From positions 992,001 to 1,056,000 of the forward strand of contig NZ_JAPJZI010000001.1 in the NCBI RefSeq assembly GCF_027944115.1: a stretch of 64,000 bases of DNA, given 5' to 3'. This DNA is from Hoeflea prorocentri. Its GTDB lineage: Bacteria; Pseudomonadota; Alphaproteobacteria; Rhizobiales; Rhizobiaceae. The notes beneath the pieces are model-generated. The model was given only the letters and a program-made list of their open reading frames with translations. It was not told the origin of the DNA and did not search any database. Below are positions 16,559 through 25,339 of the stretch, one piece after another. Numbering within the stretch: position 1 is the stretch's first letter; each line of letters begins with the position of its first letter. Position numbers and translations under genes: made by a program.

Positions 16559-17051
16559 TTTTTAAGGTCTCCCGTTTTGCAGCGTCTTAAATATGTCACG
16601 CCCTGGTGCTCCACTGCAAAACACCAAGCCGTTTTTCCTTTCACAGGCCGATCATGCCCCGAGCTCACGACCTGTTGTCCCCTCCGGCCTTTGCGACCGT
16701 TACGAGCATAGAAAAGCAACAAAAAGGCAGGCAATGGTCTTTTTGCGACATGCTGCAAGCTTATGTTGTTTCCCAGTGGGGTTAAAGCTCAAAATTGGAC
16801 GTCCGGAACAACTTGCAACATGGTAACTAAACTGGTTTTTTTTGTGTTTGACTCTGAATGATTTGATGCTGAATCAAAAAATCTGATATCTCGAAAGCGA
16901 CACACGTTTCCATTCCACCTTGGGGACAGTGCCGGTCTTGCGACGTTTCATTGCCGCAATCGGGCTGGCCTTTGCCCGGACAAGCGGTCTATATGCATTG
17001 GAAATTCGGGGCTTTGTTCCGCTCCGGTGGCAGACCCAGGGGTGGCGGAAA
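16559..17051. promoter_or_regulatory. Divergent control region of proXWV and formate dehydrogenase
   Basis: 493 bases without a supported gene. AGCTTATGTTGTTTCC (16,758-16,773) matches the corrinoid gene site at 9,760 in 15 of 16 bases. A near inverted repeat GCAACAAAAAGG (16,716-16,727) with TCTTTTTGCGAC (16,739-16,750) lies just beside it. The last ~190 bases are AT-rich and could hold the fds promoter. An upstream-extended frame for the fds gene exists but has no ribosome site. Confidence 0.45.
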
Positions 17052-18728
17052 ATGAATCAGCATGTGAATGTCAAGCGTCGTGATCGCGGTCCGAAGGGGC
17101 GATCCCTTGACGACACCGCGTTCGAGGAAATGCGCGGGCTTTTCGAAGGCGAAAACCTGCGACGCGATCTGCTCATCGAATATCTGCATCGGGTGCAGGA
17201 TACCTATGGATGTCTGTCCGCAGCGCACATACGGGCGCTTGCGGAAATGATGAAGCTGCCTCAGGCCGAGATTTACGAGGTGGCGTCTTTCTACGATCAT
17301 TTCGATGTCGTGCGGGAAAATGAAGATCCGCCGGCGCCCCTGACGGTGCGGGTATGCGACTCCCTGTCCTGCATGATGGCCGGATCCGAGGCCGTGATAT
17401 CCGCGCTCAATGACGGTGCGGATCCCTCATTTATGCGGATCGTGCGCGCACCGTGCATGGGTCGCTGCGACACCGCCCCTGCAGCGCGGGTTGGCAACCG
17501 GGAGGTGGATCACGCATCGGCTGACGGGCTGCTCAAGCTTGCCGGCGAGGGCGGTTTCGATGCGATCATTCCTGACTATGTCAACCTCTACGCCTATCAG
17601 GAATATGGCGGTTACGGGACTTACGAAAGGGTAAAATCGGGAGAAATCCCGATCCAGTCGCTTCTCGACGCCTTGTCAGACGCAGGGCTGCGCGGCCTTG
17701 GCGGCGCGGGATTTCCTGCCGGCAAGAAATGGGGCTTTGTCCGGTCCTATGACGGCCCGCGGCTGATGACGATCAACGGCGACGAGGGCGAACCTGGAAC
17801 GTTCAAGGACCGGTATCTGCTGGAGAGCGATCCGCATCGCACGCTCGAAGGTGCGTTGATCGCCGCACATGCCGTTGAGGCTGAACGTGTCTATTTTTAT
17901 ATGCGCGACGAATATCCGGCTGTTCTTGAGATCCTGCGAACGGAAATTGCGGCCCTTGAGGCAGCAGAACTCATCGAGCCGGGTTTTATCGAGCTTCGAC
18001 GCGGCGCGGGCGCTTATATCTGCGGCGAGGAAAGCGCCATGATCGAAAGCATCGAGGGTAAACGCGGACTGCCGCGCCATCGCCCGCCCTATATTGCTGA
18101 AGTTGGTCTCTTCGGCAGGCCAACGCTTAACCATAATGTCGAAACGCTATGGTGGATTCGCGACATTATCGAAAACGGTGCCAAGTGGTTTGCCGATCAA
18201 GGCAAGCCAGATCATCCGGGGCCTCGATCCTGGTCGGTTTCCGGGCGGGTTAAGGAACCGGGAGTTAAATTGGCACCGGCCGGTGTCACGATCCGTGAGC
18301 TTATCGATGAGTATTGCGGCGGCATGGCAGACGGGCACGTCTTTAAAGCTTATCTGCCGGGCGGTGCGTCGGGCGGGATTTTGCCGGCCGGTTTTGACGA
18401 CGTTCCACTGGATTTTGGCGGCAAGCTCGCCGAACTCGATGCATTTGTCGGCTCGCATGCCGTGGTTGTGTTGTCTGACAAGGACAGTGTGAAGGACGCA
18501 ACGCTCAATCTGTTGAAGTTCTTCAAGCATGAAAGCTGCGGCCAGTGCACACCTTGCCGGTCGGGCACCGAGAAAATGGTTGCACTTCTTCAAAAGGACG
18601 GTCCGCTGGATGAAGTGGCCATCAGGGATCTGGAAGCCGTTATGCGCGATGCGTCAATCTGCGGGCTTGGTCAGGCGGCGCCCAATCCGGTCAATCATCT
18701 GCTGACCCATTTCAGGGATGAGCTTTGA
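17052..18728 (+). CDS. fdsB: NAD-dependent formate dehydrogenase, fused gamma-beta subunit (FdsG-FdsB)
   Basis: 558 residues. Residues ~1-150 are a NuoE/FdsG thioredoxin-like 2Fe-2S domain (EVASFYDHFDVV, CDSLSC and APCMGRCDTAP). Residues ~160-558 are NuoF/FdsB: GLGGAGFPAGKKWGFVRS for FMN, NGDEGEPGTFKDRY, GAGAYICGEESAMIESIEGK for NADH, and the 4Fe-4S motif ESCGQCTPCRSGT. FdsG and FdsB are separate proteins in many bacteria; here they are one polypeptide. It passes electrons from formate to NAD+ with FdsA encoded 161 bases downstream. No fdsC/fdhD or fdsD follows in the window, so maturation factors must lie elsewhere. The ATG at 17,052 is preferred over TTG at 16,920. Confidence 0.93.
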   Translation: MNQHVNVKRRDRGPKGRSLDDTAFEEMRGLFEGENLRRDLLIEYLHRVQDTYGCLSAAHIRALAEMMKLPQAEIYEVASFYDHFDVVRENEDPPAPLTVRVCDSLSCMMAGSEAVISALNDGADPSFMRIVRAPCMGRCDTAPAARVGNREVDHASADGLLKLAGEGGFDAIIPDYVNLYAYQEYGGYGTYERVKSGEIPIQSLLDALSDAGLRGLGGAGFPAGKKWGFVRSYDGPRLMTINGDEGEPGTFKDRYLLESDPHRTLEGALIAAHAVEAERVYFYMRDEYPAVLEILRTEIAALEAAELIEPGFIELRRGAGAYICGEESAMIESIEGKRGLPRHRPPYIAEVGLFGRPTLNHNVETLWWIRDIIENGAKWFADQGKPDHPGPRSWSVSGRVKEPGVKLAPAGVTIRELIDEYCGGMADGHVFKAYLPGGASGGILPAGFDDVPLDFGGKLAELDAFVGSHAVVVLSDKDSVKDATLNLLKFFKHESCGQCTPCRSGTEKMVALLQKDGPLDEVAIRDLEAVMRDASICGLGQAAPNPVNHLLTHFRDEL

Positions 18729-18751
18729 TCGTGAAACGCTGGAGGCGTGTG

Positions 18752-18839
18752 CGGCAACCACATTGTCGCATTATCTGTTCCACCCCGCATTACATCTTGC
18801 CCTTTGCCGGTTGGCGCGGCAAATAATGTGGTGTTGCCG
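18752..18839 (+). ncRNA. Candidate structured RNA between fdsB and fdsA
   Basis: CGGCAACCACATT (18,752-18,764) pairs with AATGTG plus GTTGCCG (18,825-18,839) through 13 base pairs with a two-base bulge. Inside it TTTGCCG (18,803-18,809) pairs with CGGCAAA (18,817-18,823). The structure fills the 161-base gap ahead of fdsA. It matches no riboswitch I can name with confidence; a molybdenum cofactor sensor would fit the gene but is only a guess. Confidence 0.45.
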
Positions 18840-18889
18840 AGTGTTTTCCGTGGCGCTGGAGATGGTGCGCCTGCCGAGGTTGAATTGAG

Positions 18890-21679
18890 ATGACGGATAT
18901 TACCTTCAAGCTTGACGGCAAGACCGTCACCGCCAGAAGCGGCGAGACGATCTGGGAGGTTGCCAAACGCGAAGGTACGCGCATTCCACATCTTTGCCAT
19001 CTCGACAAACCCGGCTACAGGCCTGACGGGAATTGCCGTGCCTGCATGGTTGATGTCGAGGGCGAACGCACGCTGGCCGCATCATGTATAAGGCAACCAA
19101 GCGATGGCATGGTTGTTCACACCGATACCGAAAGGGCGGAAAAATCGCGCCATATGGTCTTTGAACTGTTGGCCAGCGATATGCGCGAACCGGAAGAAGG
19201 CCCGGACAATCAGTCGGAGTTCTGGAACTGGGCAGGTACCATGGGCATTGGCGGCTCGGACCGGTTTCCCTCCAAATTCGCAGATGAGGGGATGGACACC
19301 GGCTTCGATATCACCAACCCGGCCATTGCCGTCAATCTGGAGGCCTGCATTACCTGCGGCGCCTGCGTGCGGGCCTGCCGGGAAGTCCAGGTGAACGATG
19401 TGATCGGCATGGCCGGACGCGGCAATCATTCCGTTCCGGTGTTCGATATCCACGATCCGATGGGGCTTTCAACCTGTGTGACCTGCGGGGAGTGCGTACA
19501 GGCCTGTCCGACGGGCGCGTTGTTTGAGAAGACGCTGCTGGATGAGGAGAACAAGACCCGCGCTGTGCAGGAATTCGACAAGGTGGTCGACAGCGTCTGC
19601 CCGTTCTGTGGTGTCGGATGCCAGACAAGCGTTGCCGTCAAGGACAATCGTATTGTCCAGGTCGACGGGCGCAACGGACCCGCGAATGAGAACCGCTTGT
19701 GCGTCAAAGGCCGTTTCGGTTTTGACTATGTGCATTCGCCCGACAGGCTGACCAAACCGCTGATCCGCCGCGACGATGCGCCGAAAGCCGGCGATATCGA
19801 CCTGCGCGATGTCGACCCGCTGACCGTCTTCCGCGAGGCAAGCTGGGAAGAGGCTCTGGAAAGAGCCTCATCCGGGATCAAGACCATACTGGACCGTGAT
19901 GGCGGAGCGGCGCTTGCCGGTTTCGGATCCGCCAAGGGATCCAATGAGGAAGCCTATCTGTTCCAGAAGCTTATACGCGAAGGCTTCGGTACGAATAATG
20001 TCGATCATTGCACCCGGTTGTGCCACGCGTCTTCAGTCTCTGCGCTTCTCGAAGGTGTCGGGTCCGGTGCGGTGTCCGCGCCGTTCACGGACGCAATGAA
20101 GGCAGACTGCATCATTGTGATCGGCGCGCGGCCGGCGACAAACCATCCCGTTGCCGCAACCTATTTCAAACAGGCCGTCAAGCAGGGCAAGCAGCTGATC
20201 ATCATGGATCCGCGGCGGCAGAACCTTATGCGTCACGCCACCCATGCGCTGCAGTTCAAGCCCGGCAGTGATGTTGCTATGCTCAACGCGTTGCTCAATG
20301 TCATCGTTACCGAAAAACTCTACGACGAGCAGTATATCCAGGCGAATGTCTCCGGTTTCGAGGCACTGAAAGAGAAGGTCAAGGACTTTACGCCTGAGGC
20401 CATGGCGGAGGTCTGCGGGGTGGACGCTGAGACGTTGCGCACCGTTGCGCGTGTTTACGCGACTTCGGAGCGTTCGATCATTTTCTGGGGCATGGGCGTT
20501 TCCCAGCACACGCACGGCACGGACAATTCGCGCTGTCTGATCGCCCTGGCGCTGACAACGGGCCATGTGGGCCGGGAAGGCACCGGCCTTCATCCGCTGC
20601 GCGGCCAGAACAATGTTCAGGGTGCCTCGGATGCCGGCCTCATTCCGATGTTTTTTCCCGATTACAAATCCGTCGAAAACGTCGATATCAGGAGCAATTA
20701 CGAAGACCTGTGGGGGCGCTCGCTCGATCCTGTGAAAGGATTGACGGTTGTTGAGATCGTCGACGCGATCCACGACGACGTGATCAAGGGCATGTATATT
20801 ATGGGTGAAAACCCGGCGATGTCGGACCCCGACCAGCTTCATGCCCGGGCAGCGCTCGCCAAGCTGGAGCACCTTGTTGTGCAGGATATCTTCCTGACGG
20901 AAACGGCTTGGCATGCCGACGTTGTTTTTCCGGCATCAGCCCATGCCGAGAAGCTTGGAACCTACACCAATACGAACCGCCAGGTGCAGATCGGCCGGCC
21001 GGCGCTGGACCTGCCTGGCGAAGCGCGCCAGGACTGGGAGCTCATTGTCGACCTTGCCAAGGGCATTGGCCTCGATTGGGCCTATCGCGACATTTCTGAG
21101 GTTTACGACGAGATGGCGGCTGTCATGCCTTCGCTCAGGAATATTCCCTGGGAAAGAATCGAGCGGGAAGAATCGGTGACCTATCCGGCGGATGCGCCGG
21201 ATAAACCCGGCAATGAGGTGATTTTCCGGGAAGGATTTCCGACTGCGGACGGCCGCGGGAAAATCGTTCCGGCCGATCTTCTACCCCCCGACGAGGTTCC
21301 GGATGAACAGTATCCGATGGTGCTGACGACAGGCCGGCTGCTTGAGCACTGGCACACCGGCGCCATGACACGGCGCTCCGGTGTTCTCGACGAGATCGAA
21401 CCGCAGGGCATCGCGGTCATGAACCCTTACGAGATTGAACGCCAGGGTCTGGCTGCGGGCCAGATGGTTTCCGTGGAGACGCGACGCGGTGTTGTCGAAG
21501 CAGTGCTGCGTGCCGACAGGGAAGTTGCGGACGGGATGATCTTCATGCCGTTTTGTTTTAACGAGAGCCCTGCAAACAGGCTGACGAACCCGCAGCTCGA
21601 CCCGTACGGGAAGATTCCGGAGTTCAAATATTGCGCGGCGCGTATTGAAAGCATGGAACAGGCTGACGCTGCAGAGTAG
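18890..21679 (+). CDS. fdsA: NAD-dependent formate dehydrogenase alpha subunit (FdsA)
   Basis: 929 residues of a cytoplasmic molybdenum formate dehydrogenase. Order: N-terminal 2Fe-2S domain (CHLDKPGYRPDGNCRACMVD), a His-ligated cluster region, two 4Fe-4S motifs (CITCGACVRACREVQ, CVTCGECVQACPTGA), the cluster of the Mo domain (CPFCGVGCQTSVAV), then the bis-MGD domain with VDHCTRLCHASSV, where the metal ligand is cysteine rather than selenocysteine. The C-terminal MGD-binding part has TTGRLLEHWHTGAMTRRS. It oxidises formate to CO2 and passes electrons to the FdsGB protein. In this cluster it would finish oxidation of methyl groups released by corrinoid demethylation. Confidence 0.96.
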   Translation: MTDITFKLDGKTVTARSGETIWEVAKREGTRIPHLCHLDKPGYRPDGNCRACMVDVEGERTLAASCIRQPSDGMVVHTDTERAEKSRHMVFELLASDMREPEEGPDNQSEFWNWAGTMGIGGSDRFPSKFADEGMDTGFDITNPAIAVNLEACITCGACVRACREVQVNDVIGMAGRGNHSVPVFDIHDPMGLSTCVTCGECVQACPTGALFEKTLLDEENKTRAVQEFDKVVDSVCPFCGVGCQTSVAVKDNRIVQVDGRNGPANENRLCVKGRFGFDYVHSPDRLTKPLIRRDDAPKAGDIDLRDVDPLTVFREASWEEALERASSGIKTILDRDGGAALAGFGSAKGSNEEAYLFQKLIREGFGTNNVDHCTRLCHASSVSALLEGVGSGAVSAPFTDAMKADCIIVIGARPATNHPVAATYFKQAVKQGKQLIIMDPRRQNLMRHATHALQFKPGSDVAMLNALLNVIVTEKLYDEQYIQANVSGFEALKEKVKDFTPEAMAEVCGVDAETLRTVARVYATSERSIIFWGMGVSQHTHGTDNSRCLIALALTTGHVGREGTGLHPLRGQNNVQGASDAGLIPMFFPDYKSVENVDIRSNYEDLWGRSLDPVKGLTVVEIVDAIHDDVIKGMYIMGENPAMSDPDQLHARAALAKLEHLVVQDIFLTETAWHADVVFPASAHAEKLGTYTNTNRQVQIGRPALDLPGEARQDWELIVDLAKGIGLDWAYRDISEVYDEMAAVMPSLRNIPWERIEREESVTYPADAPDKPGNEVIFREGFPTADGRGKIVPADLLPPDEVPDEQYPMVLTTGRLLEHWHTGAMTRRSGVLDEIEPQGIAVMNPYEIERQGLAAGQMVSVETRRGVVEAVLRADREVADGMIFMPFCFNESPANRLTNPQLDPYGKIPEFKYCAARIESMEQADAAE

Positions 21680-21696
21680 GCGGCCTTAAAGCGCCG

Positions 21697-22308
21697 TTAG
21701 CTCAGATAGCCGAGCGAACGCAGGCGCCGCTCGATGGCCTCACGTTCGGCTGCGTCGAAGGCGCGCTGCTCGTTGTTGTGCTGTTCGAACATGGTCCGGA
21801 AAGTCATCCGCGCTTTTGTCATCAATTGGCGGCAGGTTTTCTGCGGCGGTATGGCAACCAGGGCTTCCTCGATCAAGCGAGAGTGCTTCTTGGAGATTTC
21901 AACATGCTGTTGCTCGTGCCATACGACATGCCGGCTGAGTGCCTCGAAGGCTGAGCGGGTCCTGCCGTCGGCCCTGTTGAGTTCCGACCATTCGGGCAGG
22001 GTCACCAGTAGATCAAGATCGATATCGGCACTTTCAATCCGGCATGTATCACCTTCTCGAACTGTTTTGACCTTGGGTGTCATTTTGGTCTCGGTCGTAC
22101 CGATCGCATGGCCGTTCTGCGGCCCCCGGCGGGCGATCTGCTCGTTGATCTGTTCCACGGTGGTGCCGGGAACCTTGTAGTAGACGGTTGTCAGCCCCGA
22201 GCTCGTGCTGGTGCAGGCCGAAAGCGCCATAAGGCCCGCCACAACCAGGATTGTTCGGCCCGTTCCCAGACCTGTCCCGAGCTTCCTGTCTTTGATGTTG
22301 CGGCGCAT
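21697..22308 (-). CDS. DUF922 lipoprotein (putative zinc protease-like)
   Basis: 203 residues from the ATG at 22,308; the open frame continues to 22,353. A signal peptide ends in the lipobox LSAC (residues ~29-32), so the protein is probably a lipoprotein. The domain shows VVWHEQQHVEISKKH, a HExxH-like metal motif typical of DUF922, with LPEWSELNRADGRTRSAFEA before it. DUF922 proteins are annotated as secreted zinc-dependent proteases, mostly without biochemical proof. It is tail-to-tail with fdsA, 17 bases apart. Confidence 0.8.
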   Translation of the reverse strand: MRRNIKDRKLGTGLGTGRTILVVAGLMALSACTSTSSGLTTVYYKVPGTTVEQINEQIARRGPQNGHAIGTTETKMTPKVKTVREGDTCRIESADIDLDLLVTLPEWSELNRADGRTRSAFEALSRHVVWHEQQHVEISKKHSRLIEEALVAIPPQKTCRQLMTKARMTFRTMFEQHNNEQRAFDAAEREAIERRLRSLGYLS

Positions 22309-22561
22309 CAACTCTGTGCTCTCCCCATTGTGCTTAAGACGAGCTGTGCACAAGTTTGCGGAAAAATCGTGTCAGGTACAATATATGTCGGGCAAAATTC
22401 ACCAGCCCGGCGGCCGGAGATGTCAAAAATGTCACATCGCCCTTTACCGGATGGCGGAAAAATGGTTCATGAAATGAACGGTCGTTTGTTTTGTTGATAT
22501 GTCGGATGGCTGTGGAGCGCGACTTCAGCGCCCGCGTCGTTGAATGTCAGGGAGAAGGACA

Positions 22562-23725
22562 ATGGATGCAGTTGTCGAAACGCAGCAGGAACGCTTCGGG
22601 CTGACAGAGGAGCAGCGTGCGATACAGGATATGGTCACGTCCTTTGCTGAGGATCGCGTGGCACCTTTCGCTGTGGAATGGGATCAAAAGAGACATTTTC
22701 CCCAGGACGTGGTGCGTGAAACCGCTCCGCTCGGTCTTGGCGGCATCTATGTCCACGATGATGTCGGGGGCTCTGCACTTGGACGGCTGGATGCCGTTGT
22801 CATATTCGAGGCGCTTGCCAAGGCCTGCCCGGCATTTTCCAGCTTCATCTCCATTCACAACATGGCGGCATGGATGATCGACCGGTTCGGTTCGGATGAA
22901 CTGCGCCAACGTTTTCTTCCGGGGCTGACATCGATGGAGCAGATTGCCAGCTATTGCCTGACCGAGCCGGGCTCGGGCTCGGATGCGGTGGCCCTCAAGA
23001 CGCGGGCGGTGCGCGATGGCGACCATTATGTCATCAACGGCGCCAAGCAGTTCATATCGGGCGCCGGCGTCAACGATATCTACGTTACCATGGTCAGGAC
23101 CGGCGAGGACGGCCCCGGTGGCGTCTCTGCCCTTGTCATTCCCAAGGACGCGCCGGGACTGTCTTTTGGGGCGCCGGAGACCAAGATGGGCTGGCATATC
23201 CAGCCGACCGCGCAGGTCATTTTCGACAATTGCCGTGTGCCGGTTGAAAACCGCATCAACGATGAGGGTATGGGTTTCAAGATCGCTATGGCCGGTCTTG
23301 ATGGCGGACGGTTGAATATCGCCGCCTGTTCTCTCGGCGGTGCGCAGTCAGCGTTTGAGAAGGCCATCGCCTATACGGCGGAGCGGCAGGCATTCGGCAG
23401 GACCATTAATCAGTTCCAGGGTCTTCAGTTCAAGATGGCCGATATGGCGACAGAACTCGAGGCATCGCGCCTGATGCTCTATGCCGCGGCTGATCGGCTC
23501 GACCGGAAGGCCTTTGATGCAACGACATGGTCGGCCATGGCCAAACGCTATGTGACGGATACCGGGTTCAAGGTCGCAAACGATGCATTGCAACTGTTCG
23601 GCGGCTACGGTTATCTGGCCGATTATGGCGTCGAGAAACTGGTCCGAGATCTACGGGTTCACCAGATTCTTGAAGGCACCAATGAAATCATGCGGGTTAT
23701 CATCGCGCGTCAGCTCGGCCGCTGA
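22562..23725 (+). CDS. Isobutyryl-CoA dehydrogenase-like acyl-CoA dehydrogenase
   Basis: 387 residues; the ATG at 22,562 has GGGAGAAGGA upstream. Acyl-CoA dehydrogenase signatures are CLTEPGSGSDAVALKTRAV, MGWHIQPTAQVIFDNCRVP and the C-terminal FGGYGYLADYGVEKLVRDLR with QILEGTNEIMRVIIAR, which carries the catalytic glutamate. The 3-hydroxyisobutyrate dehydrogenase gene follows after 30 bases, which points to valine breakdown (isobutyryl-CoA to methacrylyl-CoA). Other short branched acyl-CoAs cannot be excluded. Confidence 0.9.
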   Translation: MDAVVETQQERFGLTEEQRAIQDMVTSFAEDRVAPFAVEWDQKRHFPQDVVRETAPLGLGGIYVHDDVGGSALGRLDAVVIFEALAKACPAFSSFISIHNMAAWMIDRFGSDELRQRFLPGLTSMEQIASYCLTEPGSGSDAVALKTRAVRDGDHYVINGAKQFISGAGVNDIYVTMVRTGEDGPGGVSALVIPKDAPGLSFGAPETKMGWHIQPTAQVIFDNCRVPVENRINDEGMGFKIAMAGLDGGRLNIAACSLGGAQSAFEKAIAYTAERQAFGRTINQFQGLQFKMADMATELEASRLMLYAAADRLDRKAFDATTWSAMAKRYVTDTGFKVANDALQLFGGYGYLADYGVEKLVRDLRVHQILEGTNEIMRVIIARQLGR

Positions 23726-23755
23726 CGGACCGGTTGCATAAAGGCGGGAACAAAC

Positions 23756-24643
23756 ATGACCAATATCGCATTCATCGGCCTTGGAAATATGGGTAATCCA
23801 ATGGCGGCCAATCTCGTAAAGTCAGGCCTGAACGTGACGGGCTTTGATCTTGTCGCCGGCAATCTGAGCCAGGCAGAAGCCAATGGCCTTGCCATAGCAT
23901 CGACAGCCGCTGCCGCTGTCGATGGCGCCGATGTGATCATTACGATGCTGCCGGCGGGCGCGCATGTGCTGTCCGTCTATGAGGAGATTCTCCCGTATGC
24001 AAAGCCCGGAGCACTGCTGATCGACTCGTCCACGATCGATGTGGAGAGCGCACGGCAGGCGCATAAGATGGCGGCGGACAGGAAGATGCTCTCGGTGGAT
24101 GCACCGGTTTCCGGTGGCGTCGGTGGGGCGGAGGCCGGCACGTTGACATTCATGGCGGGTGGTTCAAAGGAGGCCTTCGCGCTGGCCGAGCCGATCCTCG
24201 ATCCGATGGCCGGTCGCGTTGTCTATTGCGGCGATGGCGGCGCCGGGCAGGCCGCAAAGATCTGCAACAACATGATCCTCGGCATATCCATGATCGGTGC
24301 CGGAGAGGCTTTTGTTCTTGCCGAAAAGCTCGGCTTGTCGCATCAGGCGCTGTTTGACGTGGCATCGACATCGTCCGGCCAGTGCTGGTCCATCAACACT
24401 TATTGCCCGGTTCCGGGGCCGGTTCCGACATCGCCGGCCAACAATGATTACAAGCCCGGCTTTGCCGCAGCGCTGATGTTGAAGGATCTGAAGCTGGCTC
24501 AGGAAGCAGCGCAAAGCGCCGGTGCTGTCACACCGCTCGGTGCGAGTGCTTTGCAGCTCTATGGTCTTTTCAATGCTGCCGGTGAGGGAGGGACCGATTT
24601 TTCCGGAATCATCAATCTGCTGCGCGGCGAAGAAAAAAAATGA
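23756..24643 (+). CDS. mmsB: 3-hydroxyisobutyrate dehydrogenase
   Basis: 295 residues. N-terminal NAD-binding motif FIGLGNMGNPMAANLVKSG, then VITMLPAGAHVLSVYEEIL, substrate motif DAPVSGGVGGAEAGTLTFM and catalytic lysine segment GAGQAAKICNNMILGISMIG. C-terminal specificity part has GFAAALMLKDLKLAQEAA. It oxidises 3-hydroxyisobutyrate to methylmalonate semialdehyde in valine degradation and is paired with the acyl-CoA dehydrogenase upstream. Other mmsA/mmsB-pathway genes are not in the window. Confidence 0.93.
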   Translation: MTNIAFIGLGNMGNPMAANLVKSGLNVTGFDLVAGNLSQAEANGLAIASTAAAAVDGADVIITMLPAGAHVLSVYEEILPYAKPGALLIDSSTIDVESARQAHKMAADRKMLSVDAPVSGGVGGAEAGTLTFMAGGSKEAFALAEPILDPMAGRVVYCGDGGAGQAAKICNNMILGISMIGAGEAFVLAEKLGLSHQALFDVASTSSGQCWSINTYCPVPGPVPTSPANNDYKPGFAAALMLKDLKLAQEAAQSAGAVTPLGASALQLYGLFNAAGEGGTDFSGIINLLRGEEKK

Positions 24644-24986
24644 AACAAAAGTGCCGAATTTAGTTTTGATTAAGGTCTCAATAACCGTCCGGTAACGTTA
24701 TTCCCCTAGAACAGTCCTGCGGCGGGAACACCGCCGACGGCTCCGGATCAGGTACTGCGTACCGGGGTGTCTGCGATCTTCGTGCGTATCAACGAAGGGC
24801 CGCGTGTTTGGTGGCCGTGCCGCGCCAAGGGCTTCCCGAAGCGCGGTTGTCGCGTATCCGAATCTCTCTTCCCTTGCAATTTCCAGGCGTTTCAGGCTGC
24901 CCGGTTCCCTATGATCGCACGCACTGAATCAGAAAGACCGTCCCAGTTTGTGACGGGGACGGCCTTGGTCTCGTTCCGTCAGTCGG
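24644..24986. other. Gene-free stretch with several hairpins
   Basis: No supported gene. It holds AATAAC/GTTATT arms near 24,678-24,701, a GGCGG-CCGCC hairpin near 24,723-24,737, CTTCGT/ACGAAG near 24,778-24,797, and CCGTCCC (24,938-24,944) pairing with GGGACGG (24,956-24,962), which would sit just past the small minus-strand frame that stops at 24,987. A small RNA or leader is possible, but I recognise none. Confidence 0.35.
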
Positions 24987-25127
24987 TTATCCGGCCGAAT
25001 AGGTCCTGATCCATGCGGTCGCCGAGGCCACCAGACTGCGATTTGAAGCTTCATTTTTGCGCGCATTGTCGGCAACGCCGTTCCATGCAATGTGCACGCC
25101 GTCATTCTTGTTGAAAATATACAACAT
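24987..25127 (-). CDS. Small hypothetical protein (46 residues)
   Basis: Frame from ATG at 25,127 to TAA at 24,987, starting MLYIFNKNDGVHIAWNGVAD and ending AWIRTYSAG. AAGGAA lies about seven bases upstream of the ATG, a good ribosome site. A hairpin that could end transcription lies just past the stop. It is too short for family recognition, has no membrane segment or cysteine, and may be a genuine small protein or chance. Confidence 0.45.
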   Translation of the reverse strand: MLYIFNKNDGVHIAWNGVADNARKNEASNRSLVASATAWIRTYSAG

Positions 25128-25339
25128 CGCCAAATTCCTTAGTTGAGGTTACAGCGCACAGGGGTGCTGTTATCGCCCATATAGTTGTGAAGCGAGTGCA
25201 TTGGAATATCTAAATCCGTCACTGGATATTCTCTCTGCGCCTTCGCTGAACACACGTGACGCACATGCACGTGCAGCAAGCTTTCGGGTTTGAAATTGGC
25301 GCTAGGCAGTCGCCGGCATCGGTGATACTCAGACCGGCC

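Noticed and set aside
20033-20914. 293-residue minus-strand open frame inside fdsA
   Set aside because: Antisense shadow of the Mo domain of FdsA.
24767-25009. 80-residue plus-strand frame
   Set aside because: No ribosome site or family signal, and it crosses hairpins and the end of a better-supported small frame.
25128-25339. Cobalamin riboswitch upstream of cobQ
   Set aside because: No B12 box or closing AGACCTGCC segment is present; the only such element lies at 28.0-28.3 kb.
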